A stretch of DNA of 42,446 bases, from contig JAFAHS010000562.1 of NCBI GenBank assembly GCA_019237115.1, positions 1-42,446 of the forward strand, read 5' to 3'. Positions within the stretch are counted from its first letter, which is position 1; every line of letters starts with the position of its first letter. Below the pieces are notes generated by a model. That model made no database searches and was not told where the DNA came from. It saw only the letters and a program-made list of their open reading frames with translations. The translations under genes were made by a program, and so were the position numbers. The stretch is from Deltaproteobacteria bacterium. Lineage in GTDB: Bacteria > Desulfobacterota > Binatia > Binatales > Binataceae. Of the stretch, positions 1 to 8,757 are shown piece after piece.

Positions 1-1713
1 ACCCATCGCAGTGACGAATTGGTTGATATCGACGCTGCCCCAACCGGTGGCCTGATCGTAACCCGGGCCTGCACTGAATCCTTGCACTCCGTTGAAGCCG
101 TTATTACCCGTGGTGACGTCGTGAAACCCGGCCGCCGCCTGCCCGGCGCTCGCCAGAGCGTAGACCCTCGGATTGATTGAGCCGACCTTGCCACCTGATT
201 TCTGGGCGAGAAGGTCAATAATCCCCGCCCAGCTTGGCGCGGCAAGGCTGGTGCCCCCGATGACACCTAGAGCTCCAACGCCGCCATTGTCATTGTAGAA
301 AAACGCGCCTGGAAAGAAAGCGCTCGCCAGCAATGCAACATCGGGTTGGTCACGGGCACCATCCGCCGGCGTTGCTCCGCTTTGGAAAGAAGGCTTAGAG
401 AAGAAAACGCTCGCACCGCCACCCGTGGCACCGGCACCGATGCTCGCTATACCATCATTGGGATCGTCCCAGACCCGTTCTGACGTGTAGCCGGTGATCA
501 CTCCCGCGGCGTTGAAAGGGGCATTCAGGGACGTTCCACCGACTGAGGTTATCAGCGGATTTGACGCAAGTTCGTTGACGTTGGCCGTCATAGCTGTCAC
601 GCACTTATTACCACTCAGGACGAGTCCGGCTGCACCCTGATCGCCAGCGGACACCACAATGGCTTGTCCTTGGCTCTGCGCCTGGGTGACGATGTCTGCC
701 ACCGTTGAGGTGTAGAATCCACCTGGGACGCCGCATAGACCAAAGCTGACACTGATGACCGCACAGGAACCGTCAAGGACCGCTGCATTCAGCGCATCAA
801 CGATACCCCCGTTCGTGGCAGTGCCCTCATTTCCGAGAAAGTATTTGGTAGCGGCCCCGGGCGCGACCGCATGGGACCATTCCAGGTCCAGCAGCGTCTC
901 GATCTCGTCCATGGTGATCCCGGGACTGGAACCGTCCGCGAGAACCTTTGTGATAGACCCACTATTATCGGGAAGTCCGAATTGAGTGTTGAAGGCCTGA
1001 ATTGGGCCTGGGTTGAAATCCGAATCGCCAACAATCGCGATACACCCGGTACCTGTGACACCCGCGCTTTGCAGTGGAGTTTCATCGTAGAAGGTATAGA
1101 AATCGGAAGGTGCCACTGCGGTGAAGTCTGAAAGTGTTACGTCTGGCGAGGGCTCAACAATCATCGGCTTGGATGCATGCAAATTGTTGAGACCCGTGAC
1201 ACTGCCGACAAGATCGCCGTACTCAGCCGGTACTTGCGGATCAGTAAGATTTCCGTATTTGGAACCATCAGCAGAAAAAGACGAGACGCGAGTGTTGAAT
1301 GCGTGACCAATGCTCAGCACACTACCCCTGAATTTTACGTAACCATTCGCTGGAGAACCGCTCGTTACCTGAAAGCCTTCCTTATTCAACCAGCTAGAGA
1401 CCTTGTTGAACTCTTGCTCAGTGACACCAAACTGTTCCGTGTATTCCTGTGGTGTCAGCCACTTGTGAAATTGCGGAGACTTGCTGTCCTGCTGGCTAGC
1501 AAGCAGCTTGGTCAGTTGATCTTGATGGTGAGGTTTGAACCAAATCTGAAGTGACAGGCTCTGCGAGGAGGGGAGATCTCCGTAATTCGGCAGCTTCAAG
1601 GCTTCGGGTGAAACGGTGCCGGACAGCTGAACTGTCTGAGCGGACGCTTCCGAATATCCGGCAATCAAACACAAAGCGACAACGGCGAGGATTCCCTGGC
1701 GACGGGTGTTCAT
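1..1713 (-). CDS. Pro-kumamolisin / S53 (sedolisin) serine-carboxyl peptidase, 3' end beyond window
   Basis: Secreted acid endopeptidase of family S53, made as a proenzyme whose N-terminal prodomain is cleaved off. I translated the minus strand from ATG at 1713; it stays open for 571 codons to base 1. Residues 1-25 form a signal peptide (MNTRRQGILAVVALCL then SEASAQ). The prodomain covers about 30-180. The catalytic set is visible: Glu272 and Asp276 in ETLLDLEW, the oxyanion Asp358 in SAGDQGA, and Ser489 in GGTSLAAP. The C-terminal calcium-site motifs FHDVTTG and GYDQATGWGS are present near the window edge, so only a few residues are probably missing. GGAGAAGGGA sits just upstream of the ATG as ribosome binding site. 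It stands alone and is transcribed leftward. Family assignment is secure; the substrate is unknown. Confidence 0.95.
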   Translation of the reverse strand, partial: MNTRRQGILAVVALCLIAGYSEASAQTVQLSGTVSPEALKLPNYGDLPSSQSLSLQIWFKPHHQDQLTKLLASQQDSKSPQFHKWLTPQEYTEQFGVTEQEFNKVSSWLNKEGFQVTSGSPANGYVKFRGSVLSIGHAFNTRVSSFSADGSKYGNLTDPQVPAEYGDLVGSVTGLNNLHASKPMIVEPSPDVTLSDFTAVAPSDFYTFYDETPLQSAGVTGTGCIAIVGDSDFNPGPIQAFNTQFGLPDNSGSITKVLADGSSPGITMDEIETLLDLEWSHAVAPGAATKYFLGNEGTATNGGIVDALNAAVLDGSCAVISVSFGLCGVPGGFYTSTVADIVTQAQSQGQAIVVSAGDQGAAGLVLSGNKCVTAMTANVNELASNPLITSVGGTSLNAPFNAAGVITGYTSERVWDDPNDGIASIGAGATGGGASVFFSKPSFQSGATPADGARDQPDVALLASAFFPGAFFYNDNGGVGALGVIGGTSLAAPSWAGIIDLLAQKSGGKVGSINPRVYALASAGQAAAGFHDVTTGNNGFNGVQGFSAGPGYDQATGWGSVDINQFVTAMG

Positions 1714-2214
1714 TCCCTTCTCCGTAAGCTAGGCTAGACTTAGCGTAATCCTAGCTCTATTTACTTCAATTCCGCTAGAATGTTCTGAGTGTAGCTAAGA
1801 ATGCATTCCAACGAAATAGGTTTATCTCGTCTTTCTTCTGCAGTTTATACGAGTCTTTGCCTTTCTAGTTGAGTTGCGTGCACATTCTCCAAACGAAGCC
1901 GCTGCCCTGTCCCAGCGATGCTTCAGCTTACAAGGCTCGCCGTCGCCCGCCGCTCGAACACTTTGCACGTTGACCGTTTTTCAGCCGTCATCTTTGAGTA
2001 GCGCGTCTATTTGAGCCAGAGCGCCTCGAGGCACACGAGTTTAGATCCATCGAGCGACCACCGTCACTCAGAAATTAACCGAGCTCCGGTGTGACTCCGA
2101 CTGTGGATAACTCGTGCTGGCGCGCGAGGACAGACTCAATTGCTGGCTCCCTCAGCCGCACGTAGATTGCAGGCGTTTCGGCGTGTTTCAATCGCCTTCG
2201 GGCGTTATGTGCTC
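1714..2214. other. Intergenic stretch without recognisable gene
   Basis: About 500 bases between the S53 peptidase start and the end of the decayed cupin gene. It should hold the peptidase promoter on the minus strand, but I see no convincing -35/-10 pair. No family-like translation was found on either strand. Confidence 0.5.
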
Positions 2215-2795
2215 TTACCTTTTCGCTCGGACCAACACCACTTCTAGCGGTTCATCACGGCATTTTCCGTCTGGAGTGTTTCTTCTTCTAGCCATGCTGC
2301 CACCCCAGCAGAAGCACCGCGTTCATCTCTTCGTCCATCGGCAAAACAGGAGCTTTACCTGGACGTGGGTCAGAGTCGGCAAGACCCGCGGCGGGTGCGT
2401 CACCATCAGTCCCGCCTCGCGACCTTCGAACCGCAGCCGAACCAGCCTGACAAGTTCGTTCTCAAGCACGACTTTGTAGCGCCTGGGGTCGATTTTGACG
2501 GCATCGAGTTCCATCGGTCGCGATTTGATGGAACCTTTCAGTTCGACGCGTATCTCGTCGATGTTTTCGTCGAGCGTTACATTTGGCTTTTCCGGCGATG
2601 CTTTATCGTTGAACAGTACCTGCCGTAGAGCGCACCTGGCGCGAGCTGAATCCTGACCATTGGCTTTGCAGCGGGCGAACAGGCTGGAGCTCGTTGTCCG
2701 CACCTGACAACTACGCGGATGACTCGCACGTAGTCGTTCTCGAGCATTGTCTCCATAGACATTACTTCCTTTTTCAAGCCTAAACCCTCGAGCAC
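2215..2795 (-). pseudogene. Decayed tandem-cupin domain protein
   Basis: Three minus-strand frames together spell one two-cupin protein. The first half begins near 2795 with METMLENDYVRVIRV. The second frame gives KVVLENELVRLVRLRFEGRE followed by THPPRVLPTL. A third frame ends in DEPLEVVLVRAKR and a stop at 2215. The repeated 'LEN(D/E)xVRVxRV' motif is how each cupin copy starts in this kind of small secreted or cytoplasmic cupin. No single frame spans the gene, and the metal-ligand region of copy one (RCGQRAPACSPAAK) is degenerate. Broken by at least two frameshifts and probably non-functional. The original function is unknown beyond the cupin fold. Confidence 0.65.
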
Positions 2796-3044
2796 GGTCC
2801 AAGGTCAACCGCGTCCTACGTGGCCAGTCAGAGAATTTGGGTCACATCGTCCCTCGGTTGACGCTCGCGGCAGAGAATTGCTTTTCGTGTATCCGCTTCT
2901 CGCCTTGCAACGAATGATCGGCCCGCCCAAGGAATTTTCGCACCACTCTTCCATCCCGCTGCATGAGTTCGCAGCTGCAGTCACGACTCTATCAGTTCGC
3001 CGCTTTCCTCTCCTGACTCGACTCCGGGTACAATCGCGCAAACC

Positions 3045-4967
3045 ATGCCCAGCCCAACCATCGCGCCATACGGTTCCTGGAAATCGCCGATCACCTCCGA
3101 TTTGATCGTCGCCGAAACAACCCGGCTGGGCGGGGTGTTTGTCGAGGGCGCTGATATCTATTGGCTCGAAATGCGACCTCGTGAAGGCGGTCGCTCGGTG
3201 TTGGTCAGGCGTCTTGCCGACGGGCGGGTTGCCGACGTAACCCCGGCTTCTTTCAACGCGCGCACCCGAGTACACGAATATGGCGGCGGCTCAGTCCTTG
3301 TCGCAGGCGAAACGGTCTGGTTTTCGAACTTCAGCGATCAATTTCTCTACCGCCAGAGTCTCCGCGAAAGCGATCGAGCGCCGCAGCCCCTCTCATCGAC
3401 GCGCGGATTCAGATACGCGGACGGTGTTCTGGATCGGGCCCGCAACGCGATTATCTACGTGCGCGAGGATCACACTGCAGGCGAGGCAGATGTGGTCAAT
3501 TCCATCGTCGGCGTTGATGCGATCGGAGCCGGCGCGGAACGCGTCCTGGTCTCCGGCAATGATTTCTATTCTTGCCCCCGCTTGAGCCCGGACGGCATTC
3601 GTCTCGCTTGGCTCACCTGGAACCATCCCAACATGCCCTGGGATGGAACCGAACTCTGGACCGCCGAAGTAACCGCGGATGGCGTGCTCACATCTTTGCA
3701 GCGCGTCGCGGGCGGCGTCGATGAATCAATTTGTCAACCCCAATGGTCACCCGACGGTCAACTCTATTTCATCTCTGATCGCAGCGGGTGGTGGAACATC
3801 TACTGCAACGATGGTCGGGAGTCGCGGCCCATATGCCTCCGCGATGCGGAGTTCGGGCGACCGCAATGGGTGCTAGGCCTATCGACCTACGCGTTCGAGT
3901 CTCCAGACCGTATCATCTGCACTTACTCTGAGCGGGGAACCGACCGGCTTGCGTGGTTGACTCCTTCAACCGGAAAGCTCGTGGCAATCGACGTACCCTA
4001 CACCGATATTCAGGACCTCCGCGTGGCACCCGGTCGGGTGGTGTTCCAGGGCGGTTCGCCAACCGATTGCTCCAGCATTGTGGCCATGGACACTGCCTCC
4101 GGACGCTGCGATGTGCTGCGCCGTTCCAGCCCGGCTGCCAGCGATCCGGCGTTACGCCCGTATTTCTCGCGGCCGGAAGCAATCGAGTTTCCGACCAACG
4201 GCGGGCTCACCGCCCACGGACTCTTCTACCCTCCTAACAACCCCGACTACGCGCCCGCGCCGAGGGAGGTTCCGCCTCTATTGGTGAAAAGCCACGGCGG
4301 TCCCACCGGGGCGGCGTCCGGTACCCTGGAGCTCCTCACGCAATTCTGGACCAGTCGCGGGTTCGCAGTCCTCGATGTCAACTACGGCGGCAGCAGCGGC
4401 TATGGCCGCCAATATCGCAATCGATTGCGAGGCCAGTGGGGCGTCGTCGATGTCGACGACTGTATAAACGGCGCACGGCAGCTGGGGGCTTCGGGTCGAA
4501 TTGATCCCAACCGAACGATGATCACGGGTGGCAGTGCGGGTGGTTACACAACTCTTTGCGCACTGACTTTTCGTGATTTCTTCAAGGCTGGCGCCAGCCA
4601 TTATGGCGTGAGCGACCTAGAGGCGCTCGCCCGGGATACGCACAAGTTCGAATCCCGCTATCTCGATCGGCTCATCGGCTCGTATCCCGAAAAGCGCGAC
4701 CTTTATCTGGCACGCTCGCCAATCAACCACGCAGAGCGCCTTGGGGTGCCGGTCATATTCTTCCAGGGCGACGAAGATCAGATCGTTCCGCCCAATCAAA
4801 CCGAAAAGATGGTCGACGCGATTCGCGCCCAAGGCCTGCCGGTCGGCTACCTGCTTTTCGCCGGCGAACAGCATGGTCTTCGCGAGGCCGAAAACATCAA
4901 GCGCGCGCTGGACGCCGAGCTGTATTTTTACTCGGCGCTGGTTCTTCGGGCAGGGCTGCGATTCTAA
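3045..4967 (+). CDS. S9 family prolyl oligopeptidase-type peptidase
   Basis: A 640-aa serine peptidase of the prolyl oligopeptidase family (S9C/acylaminoacyl-peptidase-like), expected to release peptides or dipeptides in the cytoplasm. I see no signal peptide. The N-terminal ~370 residues look like a WD40/TolB-type beta-propeller, with repeated PQWSPDGQLYFISDRSG-like blades. The C-terminal alpha/beta-hydrolase holds the triad: Ser497 in GGSAGGY, Asp578 in GDEDQIVPP, and His near 609 in GEQHGL. The oxyanion region KSHGGPTGAAS lies before the nucleophile. Length matches the family. The ATG at 3045 has no strong ribosome binding site, but the protein starts as homologues do (APYGSWKSPITSDLI). 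It is a single-gene unit with no obvious functional partner nearby. Confidence 0.93.
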   Translation: MPSPTIAPYGSWKSPITSDLIVAETTRLGGVFVEGADIYWLEMRPREGGRSVLVRRLADGRVADVTPASFNARTRVHEYGGGSVLVAGETVWFSNFSDQFLYRQSLRESDRAPQPLSSTRGFRYADGVLDRARNAIIYVREDHTAGEADVVNSIVGVDAIGAGAERVLVSGNDFYSCPRLSPDGIRLAWLTWNHPNMPWDGTELWTAEVTADGVLTSLQRVAGGVDESICQPQWSPDGQLYFISDRSGWWNIYCNDGRESRPICLRDAEFGRPQWVLGLSTYAFESPDRIICTYSERGTDRLAWLTPSTGKLVAIDVPYTDIQDLRVAPGRVVFQGGSPTDCSSIVAMDTASGRCDVLRRSSPAASDPALRPYFSRPEAIEFPTNGGLTAHGLFYPPNNPDYAPAPREVPPLLVKSHGGPTGAASGTLELLTQFWTSRGFAVLDVNYGGSSGYGRQYRNRLRGQWGVVDVDDCINGARQLGASGRIDPNRTMITGGSAGGYTTLCALTFRDFFKAGASHYGVSDLEALARDTHKFESRYLDRLIGSYPEKRDLYLARSPINHAERLGVPVIFFQGDEDQIVPPNQTEKMVDAIRAQGLPVGYLLFAGEQHGLREAENIKRALDAELYFYSALVLRAGLRF

Positions 4968-5075
4968 TCCGGTTAGCGTGCACCGGGCTCGGCACACATG
5001 GAGCGAATCAATGGCCGAGTCCGCCCCAAATTTGAACCCGCGTTCGCCGTTGCAAAGAGATCTATCTCTGCTGGT

Positions 5076-5285
5076 CTATGGTTCTACGAACGCGGCGATG
5101 TTTCCGGCACGCAGATGCTCCAACGCCTTTGAGGGGTCTTCCGCGATAATGACGGCGTACTTTGAAACAAGCTTCGTCCCCGAGTGTAGCTTGATGCCTT
5201 TTTCGTTAAGCAGATTCAGCGCTTTCACGAACCTCTGGGACAGGTCGTTACCGCTGGACGCGGGCTCGACGATGATCCTGGCCAT
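5076..5285 (-). CDS. Small hypothetical protein (69 aa)
   Basis: A 69-residue protein read leftward from ATG at 5285, with GGAGAAAAACG directly upstream as ribosome binding site. It is soluble and mixed in charge, with alternating short helices and strands (MARIIVEPASS, KYAVIIAEDP, ALEHLRAGNIAAFVEP), and has no membrane segment or Cys. I do not recognise the family. Support comes from the clear ribosome binding site, protein-like composition and the regulatory-looking inverted repeat upstream. The plus-strand reading over the same DNA has poor composition. Confidence 0.6.
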   Translation of the reverse strand: MARIIVEPASSGNDLSQRFVKALNLLNEKGIKLHSGTKLVSKYAVIIAEDPSKALEHLRAGNIAAFVEP

Positions 5286-5373
5286 CGTTTTTCTCCAAAA
5301 ACAAAACTCCCCCCATTTCGCGCCTAAGAATTAGTCCGGCGGTCGACGCAACACCAGATCTCCTCGGGTGGAC

Positions 5374-5387
5374 TGAACGTTCGTTCA
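5374..5387. promoter_or_regulatory. Inverted repeat resembling a TetR-family operator
   Basis: TGAACG-TT-CGTTCA is a perfect 6-bp inverted repeat with a 2-bp centre. It lies about 90 bp upstream of the 69-aa gene on the minus strand. The shape resembles operators of TetR-family repressors. No tetR gene is in the window, so a regulator would act from elsewhere. Confidence 0.4.
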
Positions 5388-5414
5388 AATGATATGACTG
5401 GCAGTTTCTTTCGA

Positions 5415-5426
5415 TCACTATAGTGA
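5415..5426. promoter_or_regulatory. 12-bp perfect palindrome TCACTATAGTGA
   Basis: A perfect palindrome between the end of the serine hydrolase gene and the inverted repeat upstream of the 69-aa gene. It could be an operator half of the same control region. It has too little stem and no T-run to be a terminator. Confidence 0.3.
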
Positions 5427-5442
5427 AGAGTCGCCTACGGAG

Positions 5443-6606
5443 TCATAAGCTGCTGCAACGAAGGGATGATTCCGCGAGGAGTTGCGCGCATGATACTGCC
5501 GCGCGGCTTAGCGCCGCCTCACGTCGAGCGAAATGTTCAAGCCGACAGAGATTTGGCGTGTACCCAAACGCAAGGCTGAGTTCAGGATGAGCCCAGCCCC
5601 TCGATCCTCCCAACCCCGCGGTTCCGTATGATCCTGAACCACCAAGCGGGCACCATTCACTAGGCAACAGGAATCCGAGTCCCAAGGCATTTTCTATTCC
5701 CATAACCTCGTCTCGCCCTCGCCACTGCTCTGCGCGGGCTCGATTCATGCCGAGTGACGAAAGCAGGCGGATTCCGTCCGTGGTGTCTATGGTCGCGGCA
5801 AAGATTCGTGCAACCGAACGTGCATTCCCGATGCCATTGACCGCGGGAAGTTCGGCGGTGCGAACATCTTCTCGATTTACGTCCGAAACCTTGAGCGGTG
5901 GAGAAATCCAGTTAAGCGTGCGGTTGGCGTATGGGCCGGAATCGGGGAGCCCTAGTGCCTGTCCCGGTTTCTGTTCGAACAGCACAGGTGCGACGCGATC
6001 ATTCCGCTTGGCGGATAACCCGATGAAAAAATCGGCACCCAGGGGTCCGGCGATTTCCTCGGCAACATACCGACCCGTACTGCGTCCGCTTGCGCGTCGT
6101 ATGATCTCTCCGACCAGGAAGCCGTACGTCATACTGTGATATCCATGCTGGCTGCCGGGCACCCAAACCGGTCGTTGTGCGGCAAGACGTTTTGTCATGT
6201 AGTTCCAATCGAGGAGCTGGGCTTGAGTAACCGGCTGGTCGAGTCCAAGTACACCCGATTGATGCGTGAGCAGCCAACGGATTGGGACTTCACGTTTTCC
6301 GGCGGCGCCAAATTCAGGCCAGTACGAAGACACCGGCGCATCCAGATCGAGTGCGCCACGATCAATCAGCATGTTAGCGGCAATCGCGGTTATGCCCTTG
6401 GTCACTGAGAAAACCGGCTGCAAGGTTTCTCGGGTGTAAGGCTCCCCTGACGAGCGATCTCGAAACCCAGCCGCCAGATCCACCACAAGTTTGCCCCTAT
6501 GATAAACGGCGAGCGCGGCGCCCACTTCGAGCCCCTTATCGAAGTGGAAGGAAAAGACCTTTCGGACTTCATCGAACTCGGGGGCACAATGTCCTTCAAG
6601 CTTCAT
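5443..6606 (-). CDS. Serine hydrolase, class C beta-lactamase / S12 fold
   Basis: A 387-aa penicillin-binding-protein-like hydrolase (EstB/AmpC fold), most likely an esterase or peptidase acting on small esters or D-amino-acid substrates. The catalytic SxxK is Ser67-Val-Thr-Lys70 in VFSVTKG, and the tyrosine motif is YHS at Tyr156 in HGYHSMTYG. The third motif is probably in the GSGSYGTAG region near the C-terminus. No signal peptide, so likely cytoplasmic. I chose ATG at 6606 because its first bases overlap the stop of the upstream methyltransferase (TGATG), implying translational coupling; a TTG one codon earlier is possible. Last gene of the 8640-5443 operon and the only full-length enzyme in it. 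Confidence 0.9.
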   Translation of the reverse strand: MKLEGHCAPEFDEVRKVFSFHFDKGLEVGAALAVYHRGKLVVDLAAGFRDRSSGEPYTRETLQPVFSVTKGITAIAANMLIDRGALDLDAPVSSYWPEFGAAGKREVPIRWLLTHQSGVLGLDQPVTQAQLLDWNYMTKRLAAQRPVWVPGSQHGYHSMTYGFLVGEIIRRASGRSTGRYVAEEIAGPLGADFFIGLSAKRNDRVAPVLFEQKPGQALGLPDSGPYANRTLNWISPPLKVSDVNREDVRTAELPAVNGIGNARSVARIFAATIDTTDGIRLLSSLGMNRARAEQWRGRDEVMGIENALGLGFLLPSEWCPLGGSGSYGTAGLGGSRGWAHPELSLAFGYTPNLCRLEHFARREAALSRAAVSCAQLLAESSLRCSSL

Positions 6607-7253
6607 CAATAAACTTTCCTCGCTCTCACAAAATCGACCGGAATGTTTGAGGAACGGAATCCGTCCTCGATGGTTTCGTGGCTGATTGCGTTGAACCCCG
6701 CATCACGGGGGTGTGCGCAGAGTCGTTGCGCAGACAACAGGTGTTGTCCGACTCCCTTGGGCGGTTTCACGCGGAATCGAGCAAGGCCGTTGAAAATAAT
6801 GGGCGCCCAGCATCGCAAACGGTCGAATGGCTTCACCGCGGCAGGGTCGAAGTTCGCGATGATCAACGTCCCGCCGGTTTTCAGGATGTGGCGCATCTCG
6901 GCCGGGGTCTTGAGAGGATCGGTGAAGTGAATCACCAAACTCATGAAAGCGGTATCGAAGGTCCCGTCGCAACCGAGCTATTTTGGAGTCTTCGATCGGA
7001 AAGGTTACGTTCCACGCTGTGATCCGTTCCTTGGTGGCCAGCATTCCTTGAGAAAAATCAGTTGCGACCGGGTTGTCCGCCGTGGTCGCCAAAGCGCAGT
7101 GCCACACCCAAACTCAACCAATGAACCCTCACCATGTTCCTCGGAGACTATTTCCCGCGGCAGCGAACGCGTCGTCCAGCCGATTTGCAGAGCGACGACG
7201 CAGTCGTACTTCGGAGCGACCCTCGTCCAGTATTGACTGTGGTTATCCACCAT
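6606..7253 (-). pseudogene. SAM-dependent methyltransferase, frameshifted
   Basis: A class I methyltransferase spread over three minus-strand frames. It starts at ATG 7253 (MVDNHSQYWTRVAPKYD) and reaches the SAM-binding glycine motif LVEFGCGT. It then shifts near 7105 into ALATTADNPVATDFSQGML, and shifts again near 6950-6970 into DGTFDTAFMSLVIHFTDP. The last frame continues through LKTGGTLIIANFDP to the stop at 6606. Motif I, the acidic ribose-binding segment (ATDFSQGML) and the IHFTDPL motif are all there, but not in one frame, and motif I seems to have lost a few residues. The stop overlaps the hydrolase start. Broken as read; it could also be assembly indels. Confidence 0.75.
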
Positions 7254-7315
7254 CTGAAAACCACATCGTTGAGCCTCTACGGTCCTGCGGCTTCCAATCA
7301 GATCGCCGCCTGGCG

Positions 7316-8094
7316 TTATCTGGGACCGTAAAATGGAAAATTCGCGATGGGTCGGTACCCCATCCTCAAAATACACGGGGAGACCGGCAGCCGTGGCATG
7401 CAGGCAGCTTCGCTCGAGGTGAGTGACCTCCTTCGCATCATCCAGGCACGCTCTGATAACCAACTCGGCGAGACCCAAGCCCCGAAACTCTTTCGCGGTT
7501 GCCACCCAAGCGATGTAGAGGGCGCGATCTATGCGGAGTGCGAAGGCTCCCGAGGCTGGTTCATCACCGACATAGGCAACCCGGCCGAAAAGTTCGGACC
7601 TCGCAAGAGCGGCGCCAAGCGCCAGCCTACCCCACTCGTGCGGAACCCCGTAGGCGTCAGCGTTGAGGTGCGCCAGCGCAAGCCTGGTCTCCTCATCGTT
7701 GATGCGCCGAAGCTGCGCCGATGGAGACGGGCGAAGCGGGCGATTCAACGGCTCCGCCATCATGCCGGTTAGGTGAGTTTTGAATTCAAGGTCAAGGCTC
7801 GACAAAACCTGCTGCGCCTTTCCACCAAGCCAGTCTTCGCTCGCTCCTAGAAGCCAGGGGTTCTTGCCGACACCGAAGTATGCAGCAGCTTCCCTTGCTC
7901 GCCTCTCAAGGTCACGTTGGTTCGTGACGGGTCGGTTCAGCAAGCACAAGTTCATGAAAAACCATGGTTGCTTAGCGTTGGCGAAAGAGAGGCCATTGTG
8001 ATCGAATGACTCACCCCCGAGGACTCGCCAAAGCGTACCGTTTCCACGCCTCCCGCAAATGGCGGTTTGACTCCTCGATATCCGATTGTTTCAT
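7316..8094 (-). pseudogene. GNAT-family N-acetyltransferase, frameshifted
   Basis: A GNAT acetyltransferase of about 255 aa. The natural start is ATG at 8094 (MKQSDIEESNRHLREAWKRY). A run of five G near 8010 throws the frame. The next frame carries GLSFANAKQPWFFMN and the core, including the acetyl-CoA pyrophosphate motif EFRGLGLAELVIRAC and the LHATAAGLPVY segment. A second shift at a TTTT run near 7375 is needed to read LRMGYRPIANFPFYGPR and the natural stop at 7316. The ATG overlaps the stop of the upstream 67-aa gene (ATGA), and the next gene begins 62 bp downstream. Substrate unknown. Two homopolymer-associated shifts make either decay or sequencing error plausible. Confidence 0.78.
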
Positions 8095-8294
8095 CTCCTT
8101 GTCTTTCCTTGTGCTAATGCGCCGTTGAAGACAGCCTCGACTGAGGCTCGCGCCGCACGTACCGCCTCCGCCTCAGAGGCAGCCGTGCCGATAGTGCCGC
8201 CGTCACCGTATGGACTGGCCACGAACCAGAACCATGTCCGCTGTCGGAGCCATACTTTGAAGCCGATGTCGAATTGGTGCTTTCGGATAACCAT
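8091..8294 (-). CDS. Small hypothetical protein (67 aa), operon member
   Basis: A 67-aa protein with a Trp/Phe-rich centre (VWLRQRTWFWFVASPYGDGG) followed by an amphipathic helix EAEAVRAARASVEAVFNG. It has no signal peptide and I do not recognise the family. Its TGA stop overlaps the ATG of the acetyltransferase (ATGA at 8091-8094), which strongly supports that it is translated and coupled. It starts 16 bp after the previous gene ends. Confidence 0.6.
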   Translation of the reverse strand: MVIRKHQFDIGFKVWLRQRTWFWFVASPYGDGGTIGTAASEAEAVRAARASVEAVFNGALAQGKTRR

Positions 8295-8310
8295 CGATAT
8301 TTTTCAGCAG

Positions 8311-8640
8311 TTAGCCCTCCCGGTAGTCAGCGGTGGCAAAGCGGTCGATCCGTGAGTCCTCCGTGTCGATGTACTCGATAGCCCTGGCAATTAGCGCCAG
8401 CGACTCTTTTTGGACGCGGCGGTTGTGGTTGGAGGAGCTGGTTGTGCCCCGGCCCGCCGCCTTGAGGTGCGGGGGTAATTTCTGTGAAACCTCCGGGGTA
8501 AGGGGCCCGAACAGGACAATGAACTCGCCCGTTCCGGCCAGTGACGGAACTGGTATCGGATGGACCTTTGGTAACTCAGACGCTGTCGAAACGACAAATC
8601 CCGTCATTAAGCTAGCTGAGAGTCTCTTCCATATGTTCAT
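8311..8640 (-). CDS. Hypothetical protein (109 aa), first gene of the minus-strand operon
   Basis: A 109-residue protein with a possible short export signal (MNIWKRLSASLMTGFVVSTAS), then a Pro-rich stretch and a helix ALIARAIEYIDTEDSRID. GAAGGTAGGCGAA precedes the ATG at 8640. No family recognised. It is the promoter-proximal gene of the leftward operon and faces the divergent regulator at 8758. The plus-strand alternative over the same bases has no ribosome binding site and less protein-like composition. Confidence 0.5.
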   Translation of the reverse strand: MNIWKRLSASLMTGFVVSTASELPKVHPIPVPSLAGTGEFIVLFGPLTPEVSQKLPPHLKAAGRGTTSSSNHNRRVQKESLALIARAIEYIDTEDSRIDRFATADYREG

Positions 8641-8757
8641 TTCGCCTACCTTCTCATTGCGGCTCGTGGCGGCCCGCCAGTGTTGATGCGAAGGTAGACG
8701 GAGCGGAGCTTTCTGTCTTAAAGGTTTCTTATAAGTTCAATCTAAAGTTTCGATAAT
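8641..8757. promoter_or_regulatory. Divergent promoter region between the operon and the wHTH regulator
   Basis: 117 bases between two divergent start codons. It is AT-richer on the right side (8715-8757), with a TATAAG element at 8730-8735 that could serve as -10 for the plus-strand regulator. The matching -35 is weak. This is the natural place for the regulator to bind if it controls itself or the operon; that is inference from layout only. Confidence 0.4.
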
